A stretch of DNA of 64,000 bases from Acidobacteriota bacterium (lineage in GTDB: Bacteria > Acidobacteriota > Vicinamibacteria > Marinacidobacterales > Marinacidobacteraceae), in contig VXNL01000014.1 of assembly GCA_009840635.1 (NCBI GenBank), positions 39,275 through 103,274 on the forward strand, read 5' to 3'. The position numbers and the translations under genes were made by a program. The notes below the pieces were generated by a model. The model did no database searches. It was not told where the DNA came from and was given only the letters and a program-made list of their open reading frames with translations. Positions 44,306 to 54,746 of the stretch are shown here, piece by piece (position 1 is the stretch's first letter; each line of letters starts with the position of its first letter).

Positions 44306-46582
44306 TCAGACCTGGTGGAACAGGTCCGGGGGCCCTGAGGTCTCCTGCGACTCGACCACCGCGATGGCGACCACGTTGACGATCTCCTCCACCTCGGCGC
44401 CGCGCTGCAGCACGTGGACGGGGCGGCGGAGGCCGGTCACGATGGGGCCGATCGCCTCCGCGCCGCCGAGCCGCTGGAGCAGCTTGTAGGCCACGTTCCC
44501 GGCCTCAAGGCTCGGGAAGATCAGCACGTTGGCCGCCCGGTCCAGCCGGGAGAAGGGATAGGTCCCCCGGAGGAGGTCGTCCACCACCGCGGTGTCCGCC
44601 TGCATCTCGCCGTCCGCCACCAGCTCAGGGGCGCGGTCGCGCAGGATCTCCACCGCCTCGCGCACCTTGTTGGACCGCTCGTGGGGAGCGCTTCCGAAGT
44701 TCGAGAACGAGAGCATCGCCACCCGGGGCTCGACGTTGAAGCGCCTGGCCACCTCGGCGGTCTGGATGGCGATGTCGGCAAGGTCCTCGGCGGTCGGATC
44801 GATGTTCACCGTCGCGTCGGCGAAGAACTTGATCTCGTTCGGGAACACCATGAGGTAGACGCCGGCGACGCGGCGGACGTCGTCGCGCATCCGGACGATC
44901 TGGAGCGCCGGGCGGATGGTCTCGGGATAGTGCTGGGTGACCCCGGCGACCATCGTGTCCGCGTGACCGAGGTTCACCATCATCGCCCCGTAGACGCTCG
45001 GGTTCTTCATGAGCTCCCGCGCCTTGGCGGGGCCCACGCCGCGGCGCTGCCGGATCTCGACGAGGCGCCGCGCGTACTCCTCGCAGCGCTCGGAATCGGT
45101 GATATCCACCACCCGGGCGCCGTTCACCTCGATGCCGAGGGTCTCGCAGGCGTCCCGGATGACCCGCGGCCGGCCCAGCAGGATGGGTTCGGCGATGCCC
45201 TCGTCGAGCAGCCGCTGCGCGGCGCGCAGGATCTTCGGCTCCTCGCCCTCGGGGAAGACCACCGACCGGCTGGCGCGCTTCGCGCGGCCGATCACCTGAC
45301 GCATCACCTCGCGCTCGAGCCCGAGGCGGGACTCGAGCCGGGCGCCGTACTGCTCCAGGTCGATCTGGATTCGCGCGACGCCGCTGTCCATCGCCGCCTT
45401 CGCGACCGCGGGCGCCTCCCAGAGGAGGACCCGGGAGTCGAACGGCGACGGAATGAGGTATTCCGGACCGAAGGACATCCGCTCCTTGCCGTGGGCGCGC
45501 ATCACCGAATCGGGCACGTCCTCCTTGGTGAGTTCCGCGAGCGCCCGGGCCGCCGCCAGCTTCATCTCCATGTTGATGGTGCGGGCGCGCACGTCGAGCG
45601 CGCCCCGGAAGATGAAGGGGAACCCGAGGACGTTGTTGACCTGGTTCGGATAGTCCGAACGCCCGGTGGCCATGAAGACGTCGCTACGGGCGTCCATGGC
45701 GTCCTCCCAGGTGATTTCGGGGTCCGGGTTCGCCATCGCCATCACCAGCGGCTGGGCGTTCATCGAGACGACCATCTCCTTCGAGACCGCATCCTTCACC
45801 GACAGGCCCATGAAGACGTCGGCGCCGCGCATGGCGTCGTCGAGCGTCCGCATCGGGGTGTCGAGGGCGTAACGCTCCTTGAACTCGTTCATGCCCGACT
45901 CGCGGCCGGTATGGATGACGCCGCGCGAGTCGCACATCACCACGTTCTCGTGGAGCACCCCGAGGCTCTCGGCGAGCTCGGCGCAGGCGATGCCGGCGGC
46001 GCCGGCGCCGTTGATGACCAGCCGGACCTCGGCGGGGTCCTTCCCGGTGAGCTCGAGCCAGCTCAGGAACGCGGCCCCGGAGATGATCGCGGTGCCGTGC
46101 TGGTCGTCATGGAAGACGGGGATGTCCATCTCCTCGCGGAGGCGCGACTCGATGTAGAAGCAGTCCGGCGCCTTGATGTCCTCGAGGTTGATGCCGCCAA
46201 AGGTGGGCTCGAGGGCCTTCACCACCCGGACCACCTCTTCGGGGTCGGTCACGCTGAGCTCGATGTCGAAGACGTCGATGTCAGCGAACCGCTTGAAGAG
46301 GACGCCCTTCCCCTCCATCACCGGCTTGGCGGCGAGGGGGCCGATGTTGCCGAGGCCGAGGACGGCGGTTCCGTTCGAGACCACCGCCACGAGGTTTCCG
46401 CGGGCGGTGTAGTCGAAGACCCGCCCCGATTCCTGGTGGATCTCCCGGCAGGGCTCGGCGACGCCGGGGCTGTACGCGAGCGAGAGGTCGCGCTGGGTCT
46501 GGGTGGGCTTGGTGGGACGGACCTCGACCTTCCCGGGCCGTCCGCTCAGGTGGTAGTCGAGGGCATCCTGTCTGCGAATCAA
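44306..46582 (-). CDS. maeB: NADP-dependent malic enzyme with phosphotransacetylase-like domain
   Basis: The 758-residue protein has the MaeB two-domain layout. Residues ~1-425 are malic enzyme: the N-terminal [12 protein letters not shown], the Rossmann region [19 protein letters not shown] and the metal-site segment [10 protein letters not shown]. Residues ~430-758 are a phosphate acetyltransferase-like domain that usually regulates rather than catalyses. It converts malate to pyruvate with NADPH formation. TTG start at 46582, preceded by GAGGAAAG. Confidence 0.95.
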   Translation of the reverse strand: MIRRQDALDYHLSGRPGKVEVRPTKPTQTQRDLSLAYSPGVAEPCREIHQESGRVFDYTARGNLVAVVSNGTAVLGLGNIGPLAAKPVMEGKGVLFKRFADIDVFDIELSVTDPEEVVRVVKALEPTFGGINLEDIKAPDCFYIESRLREEMDIPVFHDDQHGTAIISGAAFLSWLELTGKDPAEVRLVINGAGAAGIACAELAESLGVLHENVVMCDSRGVIHTGRESGMNEFKERYALDTPMRTLDDAMRGADVFMGLSVKDAVSKEMVVSMNAQPLVMAMANPDPEITWEDAMDARSDVFMATGRSDYPNQVNNVLGFPFIFRGALDVRARTINMEMKLAAARALAELTKEDVPDSVMRAHGKERMSFGPEYLIPSPFDSRVLLWEAPAVAKAAMDSGVARIQIDLEQYGARLESRLGLEREVMRQVIGRAKRASRSVVFPEGEEPKILRAAQRLLDEGIAEPILLGRPRVIRDACETLGIEVNGARVVDITDSERCEEYARRLVEIRQRRGVGPAKARELMKNPSVYGAMMVNLGHADTMVAGVTQHYPETIRPALQIVRMRDDVRRVAGVYLMVFPNEIKFFADATVNIDPTAEDLADIAIQTAEVARRFNVEPRVAMLSFSNFGSAPHERSNKVREAVEILRDRAPELVADGEMQADTAVVDDLLRGTYPFSRLDRAANVLIFPSLEAGNVAYKLLQRLGGAEAIGPIVTGLRRPVHVLQRGAEVEEIVNVVAIAVVESQETSGPPDLFHQV

Positions 46583-46715
46583 GGGGCTTTCCTCACTCGG
46601 TGAGATGCGCGGGCTCGGCCGGGGGAGCGCCGGCGGAGCCGGGCCGCGAAGTGCTCAGGGTCCCGCCCGTTCGGGACCGGAAGGCGCGAAGTCTAGCGGC
46701 CCGGAGGGGGAGCGC

Positions 46716-46732
46716 CGGCCGCTCAGCGGCCG
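46716..46732 (-). terminator. Hairpin at the S9 peptidase stop codon
   Basis: CGGCCG/CGGCCG inverted repeat with a CTGAG loop spanning the stop codon. It has no T-run, so it is only a weak terminator candidate. Confidence 0.3.
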
Positions 46733-48768
46733 CTCGCCGCGTCGTCCGTCGCTTCCCCCGGCGTGTGCGCCCGGAACCACGTCAGGATGCGCTCCGAGAC
46801 GTCCATCAGGAACTTCGGCTCCCGGGGCCCGTGCGGAGTCCGGGGATAGACGACGAACTCGGTGGGGATCCCGCGGCGGTCGAGCGCCCGGTAGAACTCC
46901 TGCCCCTGGGTGAACGGCACCCGGAGGTCCTGGGCCCCGTGGATCACCTGCGTCGGCGTGGTCACCTCCGCGATGCGGTAGATCGCCGAGTGGGCCTCGT
47001 ACACCTCGTAGTCCTCCCAGAAGTCGCCGCCCATGTGGCCCGCAAGGTAGTCCTGGATGTCGGTGGTGGTGACCATGCTGATCAGGTTCGGCAATCCCGC
47101 GCCCATGCTGGCGGCCACGAACCGGTCGGTGCGGGTGACGGCGAAGGAGGTCATGTAGCCCCCGTAGCTCCACCCCATGATGTAGAGGCGGTCCGCCTGC
47201 GCCACCCCCTGCTCGATCACGAGGTCCACCCCCGCCATCAGGTCGTCCATGTCCCCGAAACCCCAGTCCATGAAGTTGGCGTAACGGAAGTCCTTGCCGT
47301 AGCCGGTGGAGCCGCGCGGGTTGGGCCGCAGGATCGCGAACCCTTCCTGGGCAAAGTACTGGAGCATGTAGATGGACGGGGCGCCGGTGAAGGTCTCGGA
47401 ATAGACCCCCGCGGGTCCGCCGTGGACGTTCAGGACCAGCGGATACCGGCGGCCTTCCTCGTAGTTCACCGGGAGGGTCAGAAGGCCTTCCACGGGGGTG
47501 CCGTCCGGTGAGGTCCACGTGAGGACGCTGGTCTTCCCCATCGCGGGACGGGGCACGTCCCGGTGGAGGTCGGTGAGGCGGCGCGGCTCGAAGGCCGCGG
47601 CGGCACCGCCTCCGTTCCCGAGGTCGGCGGCGAAGACGTCCCAGGGCGCCTCCGGCGTCTCGTGGGTGAAAGCCATCACGTCGGCAGCGGTCGCGACGGC
47701 GGTGGAGCGGAAGACCCCCTCACCCGGGGTCAGTTCCACGAGATCTCCCCCGTCCGCCGGAAGCCCGAAGAGACGCCGCGAGGTGCGTTCGGCTTCGGCC
47801 ACGTAGACGAGTGAGCCGTCCCGCGACCAGCCGAGGATCCCCGGACTCCGGTCCTTCGTCTCCGCGAGCTTTACCCGTTCGCCGCCCATGACCGGCATCA
47901 CGTAGACGTCACCGAGGCCGATGGGTTCGGGCTGGTCACCGGTCGACCGGAACGCCACCGTCTGGCCGTCGGGAGAGACCCGGGGCGAGCTCTCGATGCC
48001 GGGCCCGGCGTGCAGCAGGTTGATCGCTCCGTTCCCCAGGTTGACGACCGACAGGTCTCCGGAACGACGGTTCGTGTTGATGCGCGGATCGTCCTGGTGG
48101 CTGAAGACGATGCGGTCGCTGCTCGACCAGTCCCAGCCCGAGACGTGGAAGTCGCCCCGGGTGAGGCGCCGGTCCTCGCCGTCGGGGTCGTAGCGGTCGG
48201 ACACCAGGGTCACGTAGAGGTGGCCGTACTTGAAGTCCTGATCCACCAGTTCGACGTCGCGCTTCTCCTTCCTCCGGGTCTTCTCCTCCTCGGTCTCGGG
48301 ATCGGTCATCAGGTAACCGATGCTGAGGCCGTCCGGCGAGAACCGGAAGGAACGCGCTCCGTTCTCCGCGTGTGTCACCTGGAAGGCCTCGCCGCCCGCA
48401 AGCGGCAGCAGCCAGACCTGCTGGTTTTCCTCGCCCCTGCGCAGGAACGCGAGATAGCGCCCGTCCGGGGAGAAGGCGGGCGAGGTCGCCGAGTTCTCGC
48501 CGGTGGTGTAGGCGACCGCGTCGCCGCCCGCCGCCGGGACCACGTGGATCTGGGTCCGGTACTCGGACTTCTCGCCCTCCATGAGTGGCACCGTGACCGC
48601 GAACGCGACGAGCGTTCCGTCCGCGGAGATGGCGACCGAGCCGACCCGGTGGTACTGCATGGAGAGCGCCGGGGTCCAGCGGTCGTCCTCGGCAAGAGCA
48701 GGGGACGGTGTGGCGAAGGCGGTCAGTAGCGCCAACGAAACGGCGACAACGGTGGAACGAGCGAACAC
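46723..48768 (-). CDS. Exported S9 prolyl oligopeptidase-family peptidase
   Basis: From the GTG at 48768 (preceded by GGGGAGG) the product has 681 residues and a signal peptide (STVVAVSLALLTAFATPSPALA). Residues ~30-390 form a PD40 propeller that gates access. Residues ~420-681 are the alpha/beta hydrolase, with the nucleophile in GWSYGGYM (~S533), the Asp in GAQDLRVP (~614) and the His in TPHGPRE (~645). The architecture is that of acylaminoacyl-peptidase-like dipeptidyl peptidases acting on short peptides in the periplasm. Farther upstream in-frame codons run over the orphan antitoxin gene and were not used. Confidence 0.92.
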   Translation of the reverse strand: MFARSTVVAVSLALLTAFATPSPALAEDDRWTPALSMQYHRVGSVAISADGTLVAFAVTVPLMEGEKSEYRTQIHVVPAAGGDAVAYTTGENSATSPAFSPDGRYLAFLRRGEENQQVWLLPLAGGEAFQVTHAENGARSFRFSPDGLSIGYLMTDPETEEEKTRRKEKRDVELVDQDFKYGHLYVTLVSDRYDPDGEDRRLTRGDFHVSGWDWSSSDRIVFSHQDDPRINTNRRSGDLSVVNLGNGAINLLHAGPGIESSPRVSPDGQTVAFRSTGDQPEPIGLGDVYVMPVMGGERVKLAETKDRSPGILGWSRDGSLVYVAEAERTSRRLFGLPADGGDLVELTPGEGVFRSTAVATAADVMAFTHETPEAPWDVFAADLGNGGGAAAAFEPRRLTDLHRDVPRPAMGKTSVLTWTSPDGTPVEGLLTLPVNYEEGRRYPLVLNVHGGPAGVYSETFTGAPSIYMLQYFAQEGFAILRPNPRGSTGYGKDFRYANFMDWGFGDMDDLMAGVDLVIEQGVAQADRLYIMGWSYGGYMTSFAVTRTDRFVAASMGAGLPNLISMVTTTDIQDYLAGHMGGDFWEDYEVYEAHSAIYRIAEVTTPTQVIHGAQDLRVPFTQGQEFYRALDRRGIPTEFVVYPRTPHGPREPKFLMDVSERILTWFRAHTPGEATDDAASGR

Positions 48769-48904
48769 GGCGGGCCTCCCCGGCGGCCGGAAACGCACCG
48801 GCCGCCACCGGCCAAGTATCCCACCGGCGCATGGCGCGGCGCGAGTTGCAGGCGGCTCGGTCACGGTGGCTACGGAAGCGGAAGCCGCCGAGAACTGTCG
48901 GCGG

Positions 48905-49162
48905 TTACTGGCCCAAGTCGCGCTTGACGTCTTCCCAACGGACGCCGCCGGCGACGCGGTAGTCCGCCAACGCATCGAGAGCGTCCCGACCGTCGAACCA
49001 GTCCTCGAACAACTCAAGAGCCTTGAGGTCTGAGGGCGGCACGAGCGCTGCGACCGGCGTTCCGCGTTCTTCCAACAGAATCCGTTCTCCAGACGAACGG
49101 ACGCGGTTGGCGATTTCCGCAAGTCTCTCGCGGGCATCGGTGACCGAAAGGACGCTGTGCAC
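48905..49162 (-). CDS. Orphan Phd/YefM-type antitoxin-like protein
   Basis: The 85-residue protein starts with GTG. MHSVLSVTDARERLAEIANRV and ILLEERGTPVAALVPP are Phd/YefM features; the C-terminal WEDVKRDLGQ is typical of antitoxins paired with RelE or PIN toxins. No toxin follows it: 136 bases of non-coding sequence lie between it and the S9 peptidase start, and nothing upstream qualifies. It may be a solitary regulator or a remnant. Confidence 0.75.
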   Translation of the reverse strand: MHSVLSVTDARERLAEIANRVRSSGERILLEERGTPVAALVPPSDLKALELFEDWFDGRDALDALADYRVAGGVRWEDVKRDLGQ

Positions 49163-49287
49163 GGGGATGGCCTGACTTGGGCTCTACGCGAGCCGGGTAA
49201 CGGAACCGCGGTCGCGGACACTGGACAGTCACCTTTGTCAGCCCGGGCGACCGGTGAACGGTTGTTCGTTTGCGTAGTCTTCCCTCG

Positions 49288-50451
<1,164 letters not shown>

Positions 50452-50458
50452 TCGCCGC

Positions 50459-50508
50459 GCATGCCGGTCTGAAGGCCGCTACCGCGAGAACCGGCCGGCG
50501 GTCCCAGC
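50459..50508 (+). repeat. REP-like repeat, type B
   Basis: About 50 bases, from GCATGCCGGTCTGAAGGCC to CGGCGGTCCCAGC, matching 11165-11214. It occupies the gap between two convergent stop codons (50451 and 50519). Confidence 0.65.
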
Positions 50509-50518
50509 GGCCCCGCCG

Positions 50519-51682
50519 CTAGTCCCTGATCCCGCGGCGGGTCGCCAGGTAGGTCGCGAAGCTGCCGAGCCAGTGGCTCCCGACGTAGTTGTTGGGATCC
50601 ACGCCCGCGAAGCCGGCCTCGGCGTTCCGGCTGGCGAGGGCGGCCATCGCCGCCTGCCGCGGATCGCCCTCGGGGAGCGCGCTCACGATGCCCTGCAGCA
50701 TCCAGGCGCGGCTCAGGTGGAGTCCGTGCAAATGCCCGAAGGCGTCCTCCGGATCCTCGGGGACGTTCACGGGCTCGAGGGTCGCCGGCAGGGGACCAGG
50801 CAGGAAAGCGTCAAGCCAGGTGGCGAACTCCTCGGCGGGAAGCACCCGCCGCATGAAGTCGGCCTCCGAAAGGCAGGGCGAGAGGAAGTCCTGTCCCGAG
50901 GGCTCGTAACCCACCGGACAGTTGCGGTCGTTCCCGTACCAGACCTGCGCCCGGGCGGCGAGGAGATCCTGCATGGGTCGATCCCCCACGGAGACCGCCC
51001 AGTCGTGGATGAGGCCGACCGAGAAGGCGGTCTGCTTGTGCTCTCCCACCCGGACCGGGTGCTCCAGTTTTTCGAGGAACTCGGTCAACCGCTCAACTGC
51101 ATTGGCGAGCAGCGGAGCCAGGGTCTCGCGCCAGCGCGCCGCCTGGCTCCGGTCGTCCTCCGGCGCCGCCGCATCGGAAGTCCATTCGTGAAGTTCGGCG
51201 TCCAGCTGGAGCAGCCAGGCGAGTCCGTAGGGACGCTCGAAGCCGCGCCGGCCCTCGCGGGACACGTGGGCGATCTCGGCCGCGACCCCCGCGTCGGTCA
51301 GGTTCTTGTCGAGCGCGGCCCGTGCCCCGGCCGCGAATTCCGCGTTCGGAAAACGCCGGGTGAGGCGCGCCAGCAGCCAGTGCCCGTGGACGGCCGAGTG
51401 CCAGTCATAGCAGCCATAGAAGAGCGGAGTCATATCCCGCGGCAACGCGAGGTCGTCGGGGCTCTCGAGGCGCAGGCTGACGCTGTACGGATACTCCTTG
51501 GTCACGCAGTCGAGGGCAAGCGCCGCGAACGCGGCCGCGCCGCTCTCTTCGAGCGCCGGAGGGGTCAGGTCCACGGGGGCCAGGTCCTCCGAGGGCGACG
51601 GGGTGCCGTTCCCGCAGCCCGCCGCCATTCCGCCAATGAGCACCAGGGCGGCGAACCGCTGTATCGGGTGGTTTCGAACCAT
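50519..51682 (-). CDS. DUF2891 family lipoprotein
   Basis: The 387-residue product starts at the ATG preceded by AGGAGGAATGCG. It has a signal peptide with a lipobox (IGGMAAGC). The mature part is an all-alpha (toroid-like) protein, with LFYGCYDWHSAVHGHWLLARL, FERPYGLAWLLQLDAEL and GHLHGLHLSRAWM, the hallmarks of DUF2891. Conserved His and acidic residues suggest an enzyme, but none is established. The Shine-Dalgarno site is in the last codons of nfi, 22 bases upstream. Confidence 0.85.
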   Translation of the reverse strand: MVRNHPIQRFAALVLIGGMAAGCGNGTPSPSEDLAPVDLTPPALEESGAAAFAALALDCVTKEYPYSVSLRLESPDDLALPRDMTPLFYGCYDWHSAVHGHWLLARLTRRFPNAEFAAGARAALDKNLTDAGVAAEIAHVSREGRRGFERPYGLAWLLQLDAELHEWTSDAAAPEDDRSQAARWRETLAPLLANAVERLTEFLEKLEHPVRVGEHKQTAFSVGLIHDWAVSVGDRPMQDLLAARAQVWYGNDRNCPVGYEPSGQDFLSPCLSEADFMRRVLPAEEFATWLDAFLPGPLPATLEPVNVPEDPEDAFGHLHGLHLSRAWMLQGIVSALPEGDPRQAAMAALASRNAEAGFAGVDPNNYVGSHWLGSFATYLATRRGIRD

Positions 51683-51704
51683 CGCATTCCTCCTTCCTCC
51701 GCGG

Positions 51705-52379
51705 TCAGAGTTTCCGGGCCTCACTCACCAGCCGGTCGGCGCGGCGGATCGGTTCCGGAAGACGAAATCCTATGGCGCAAGCGAGGACCAGTCCCACCGC
51801 GGACTCGAGATCCACCCGGTGGCCGATGCTCACGAAAACCGGCCGCACGCGGTCGCGGGTGCGGAGAACGGTCCCGATCCGCTCGCCGCGATGCTCGAGC
51901 GGACCCTGCGAGCCCCGCGAATCAGCAACTTGGCCGGGCTCGCCGACCAGGACGCTCTTCGCGCAGCCGACGGCCGGAATCCCGGTCAGGACGCCGAGGT
52001 GGCAGGCCAGGCCGAACCGGCGCGGGTGCGCGAGCCCGTGGCCGTCGCAGAGCAGGGCATCCGCCGGCGTTTCGAGTTCCGCGAGGGCGGCGAGGACGGC
52101 CGGCCCCTCGCGAAAGGACAGGAGCCCGGGAACGTAGGGGAACGTGAGCGGGCGGCGGACCACCCGTTCCTCCCGCACCCGGCGTTCCCGCAGCGACCAG
52201 GCGACCGCTGCCGCAACGCACTCTTTCCCGCCTTTCGGAAACGCGGCGTCGAGTCCCACCACGACCCCGGGGTCCAATGCGGCCGGCGCCTGGCGCTCGA
52301 CCCGCTCGGCCAGTTCCCGCTGAATTGCGGCGGCGCGGCGCGGCGAGACGTTCCAGGGATGGGACGCGGGCAGTTTCAT
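51705..52379 (-). CDS. nfi: Endonuclease V (deoxyinosine 3' endonuclease)
   Basis: The 224-residue protein has the family's catalytic features: VVGLDAAFPKGG (metal-binding Asp), FPYVPGLLSFREGP, the DGHGLAHPRRFGLACHLGV block and SIGHRVDLESAV near the C-terminus. It cuts DNA one base 3' of deoxyinosine for repair of deaminated adenine. It is followed at 22 bases by the DUF2891 gene, with no evident functional relation. Confidence 0.92.
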   Translation of the reverse strand: MKLPASHPWNVSPRRAAAIQRELAERVERQAPAALDPGVVVGLDAAFPKGGKECVAAAVAWSLRERRVREERVVRRPLTFPYVPGLLSFREGPAVLAALAELETPADALLCDGHGLAHPRRFGLACHLGVLTGIPAVGCAKSVLVGEPGQVADSRGSQGPLEHRGERIGTVLRTRDRVRPVFVSIGHRVDLESAVGLVLACAIGFRLPEPIRRADRLVSEARKL

Positions 52380-52556
52380 GAGCGGCCGAACGTACTACCT
52401 GAATCCAGTCTCCGCCGTGCCGAGCAAAACACGCTCCATGCCGGTACAGTCCCTACGCAGCATCAACCGCGCTTCTTCGCGGGTGGGCCGGTGACGACCG
52501 CGGTCGGTCCCAGCCAGGGGCGTCGTTCCACACCAGAACCAGGGAGGTACCTACGG

Positions 52557-52922
52557 ATGATCCGAACGATTCTTGCGGGAGCGCTGCTCACCGCCGGCCT
52601 GGGAGGCGCGGCGCTGACCGAGGCGGCATCGGGCTCCATCGGCGTCGGCGCCGGCAAGCTCAGCCCCCGCGCCGCCTACGCGCAAGGCAAGGCGCTGACC
52701 TTCAGGGAGCTCGTGTGCGATGGCTGCCCGCTCCAGAAGAACGAACTGAACAAGGAGCGGGCGATCAGCCTCACCCGGAGCCTCGAAGCCGCCTACGAGG
52801 GCGAGAAAGCCGGGACGGCCGACGACGATGCGGTCCAGGCGCTCTGTGGAGCGGGGGTGGAGGACTGCAAGCTGCGAATGGAAACGGTCCACTATTTCCT
52901 CAGCCGCCGGTTCCGGCTGTAG
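52557..52922 (+). CDS. Small exported four-cysteine protein
   Basis: The 121-residue protein starts at an ATG 9 bases after AGGGAGG. A signal-like N-terminus (ILAGALLTAGLGGAALTEA) precedes a mature domain with two cysteine pairs, CDGCP and LCGAGVEDC, and a helical middle (RAISLTRSLEAAYEG). No family recognised. It lies 10 bases before the beta-barrel gene and is surely co-transcribed. The cysteines could form two disulfides, fitting the periplasm. Confidence 0.72.
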   Translation: MIRTILAGALLTAGLGGAALTEAASGSIGVGAGKLSPRAAYAQGKALTFRELVCDGCPLQKNELNKERAISLTRSLEAAYEGEKAGTADDDAVQALCGAGVEDCKLRMETVHYFLSRRFRL

Positions 52923-52932
52923 GCGCGTCCCG

Positions 52933-53811
52933 ATGAAACGGAACCGCCGCTTCCTCGCTACGGCTGCCCTCGCGGCGGCCCTCCTCGCTCTTTTCGCCGC
53001 GTCCGGCTTCGCCCAGGGATCTCCCTGGATCGCCGAACCGCGGACCGGCTCCATCACGATCACCTACGGACATCAGGCCGCCACCGAGTTCTACCGGGCC
53101 GACGTCAAGGGTCCGACGCCGGGGGACGGCGCGAACCTTTCGCAGACCACCGGCTGGCTCGACGTCAACTACGCGATCACCGATGCGATCGCGGTGGACC
53201 TGAGGTCCGGTCTGGGCCGCAGCCACATCCCCGGCCCGGTGGGCCCGACGCCGGAGGAGAGCTTCAGCGGCCTCGTGGACACGAACGTCTCCGTCACCTG
53301 GAGGGTGGTGGACGAGCTGGTGACGCAGGGCGCCCCCAGCGTTGCGATCCGGGCCGGAGTGATCGCCGCGGGCGGCTACGAGACGGGTTACATCAACTCA
53401 CTTGGAGACGGCGGCAACGGGTTCGAGGGATCGGTCCTGGTCGGCAGGTTCGGCGACCGCTTCGGAGCGTCCGGCGAAGTCGGCTACCGCTCCCGCTCCA
53501 ACAACATTCCCTCAGACACCTTCATCAACCTGGCGGGCTTCTTCCCGGTGAACGACCAGATCACGATCGCGGCCGACTACCGGATGGTCAACGGAAGCGA
53601 TTCGGGGCTCGACATCGGCGGCCCGGGCTTCTCGCCCGACCGCTTCCCAGAGCTCCAGGAGGACGCCCAGTTGCTCGGCGGCCGCGTGCTGGCCAGCGTC
53701 AACGACACGATCAGCGTCAGCGGGTTCTTCGGCCAGATCATCGGTGGCCGCAACACCGCCGCATCGCGCGTGATCGGACTCGGCGTCACCTACAGCTTCA
53801 TCACGAACTAG
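52933..53811 (+). CDS. Outer-membrane beta-barrel protein
   Basis: The 292-residue protein has a signal peptide (FLATAALAAALLALFAASGFA) followed by alternating amphipathic strands (GSITITYGHQAATEF, VAVDLRSGLG, GRVLASVNDTISVSGFFG). It ends in an aromatic-terminated strand (VIGLGVTYSFITN) as in BAM substrates. Probably a 10-12-strand barrel; substrate unknown. It pairs with the preceding Cys protein. Confidence 0.78.
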   Translation: MKRNRRFLATAALAAALLALFAASGFAQGSPWIAEPRTGSITITYGHQAATEFYRADVKGPTPGDGANLSQTTGWLDVNYAITDAIAVDLRSGLGRSHIPGPVGPTPEESFSGLVDTNVSVTWRVVDELVTQGAPSVAIRAGVIAAGGYETGYINSLGDGGNGFEGSVLVGRFGDRFGASGEVGYRSRSNNIPSDTFINLAGFFPVNDQITIAADYRMVNGSDSGLDIGGPGFSPDRFPELQEDAQLLGGRVLASVNDTISVSGFFGQIIGGRNTAASRVIGLGVTYSFITN

Positions 53812-53828
53812 CCGCCCGAGCGGCCGGG

Positions 53829-53859
53829 CTCCGGATGGGTTGCAGAAACCCGTCCGGAG
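53829..53859. terminator. Bidirectional terminator hairpin between convergent genes
   Basis: A 13-base stem, CTCCGGATGGGTT / AACCCGTCCGGAG (one G-T wobble), with a GCAGA loop. It sits between the beta-barrel stop (53811) and the DUF547 stop (53877). No T-run on either side. Confidence 0.65.
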
Positions 53860-53876
53860 CGGAATCGGCTAGCGCT

Positions 53877-54746
53877 TCAGCTCGCGTCGTTGAGGTCCCA
53901 GTCGTACTCGTAGTCGAAGCCGCCCTCGAAGCTCCGTAGCTGTTCCGCCAGTTCGGGCTCCGCGTAGAGCAGCAGGTGCTCCACCACTCCCGCCTCGCTC
54001 CCTCCGAAGTCCTCCTGGAACCACGTGTAGATGCTCGAGGCGACGCCGAACATTTCATCCATGAGCTCGACGCCCCGTGGATGGTTGATGTAGGCGCGCG
54101 CCGCCGCATCCATCATCTCCTCGAGTTTCGCCGCGGTGAATACCGCCGGCATCAGGTTCGGACAGCCGATGCTCGCGCAGTTCACCGCGTAGTGGATGCG
54201 GGGATCCCGCCAGAGCGCCCGCAGGATGTCGTGCTCCATGTTGTCGAGCGTCAGCCGCTGTCCGGCGACGGTGGCGCGTCTGTCGCCCCAGGGACCCGAC
54301 AGGGGCACGATGCCTTCGTGGATCTTCTTGATGGAGTCCACCGGATATTCCTCGACCACCGTTTCCACGGTGAGCGCGTTGTAGAAGTTGATCCAGTACG
54401 CCATCTGCTCGTCGCGTGAATAAAGACGCGGGTCCACCGCCTCGAGGTGCGCGATATACCCCTGGAGACGCCCCCGGTCGGCCTGGTTCGCCTTGAGTCC
54501 GCCGTAGTCGAACAGGTGAACTCCCGAGGGGTCGTCGGTGCGCAGGTAACCGTCCAGAACCGCCTGCCACTCGGCGTGATCGATCGTGCCGGCGTTCGTG
54601 TTGTCGTGATCCGCCCAGGAGACCAGCGGGTCCAGCCCGTTCGTCGCGCAATTGCTGGCTCCGAGCCAGGCCCCGGCCGCGAGGACGGTCAGCACCGCCA
54701 GCACGGGGCGCCGCAGCCCGTTCCCGGTCATTCCTTCGCTCTTCAT
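53877..54746 (-). CDS. DUF547 domain exported protein
   Basis: The 289-residue protein has a signal peptide (LAVLTVLAAGAWLGASNC). It carries the DUF547 core: EQMAYWINFYNALTVETVVEEYP, then FDFTLGQRLTLDNMEHDILR-like spacing (here GQRLTLDNMEHDILRALW), RIHYAVNCASIGCPNL and IYTWFQEDFGG. Function is unknown; a peptidase-like fold has been proposed for relatives. The start overlaps the upstream glycosyltransferase stop by 4 bases. Confidence 0.88.
   Translation of the reverse strand: MKSEGMTGNGLRRPVLAVLTVLAAGAWLGASNCATNGLDPLVSWADHDNTNAGTIDHAEWQAVLDGYLRTDDPSGVHLFDYGGLKANQADRGRLQGYIAHLEAVDPRLYSRDEQMAYWINFYNALTVETVVEEYPVDSIKKIHEGIVPLSGPWGDRRATVAGQRLTLDNMEHDILRALWRDPRIHYAVNCASIGCPNLMPAVFTAAKLEEMMDAAARAYINHPRGVELMDEMFGVASSIYTWFQEDFGGSEAGVVEHLLLYAEPELAEQLRSFEGGFDYEYDWDLNDAS

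Noticed and set aside
48769..49221. N-terminal extension of the S9 peptidase to 49221
   Set aside because: It overlaps the antitoxin-like gene and lacks a signal peptide. The GTG at 48768 has a ribosome site and a proper leader.
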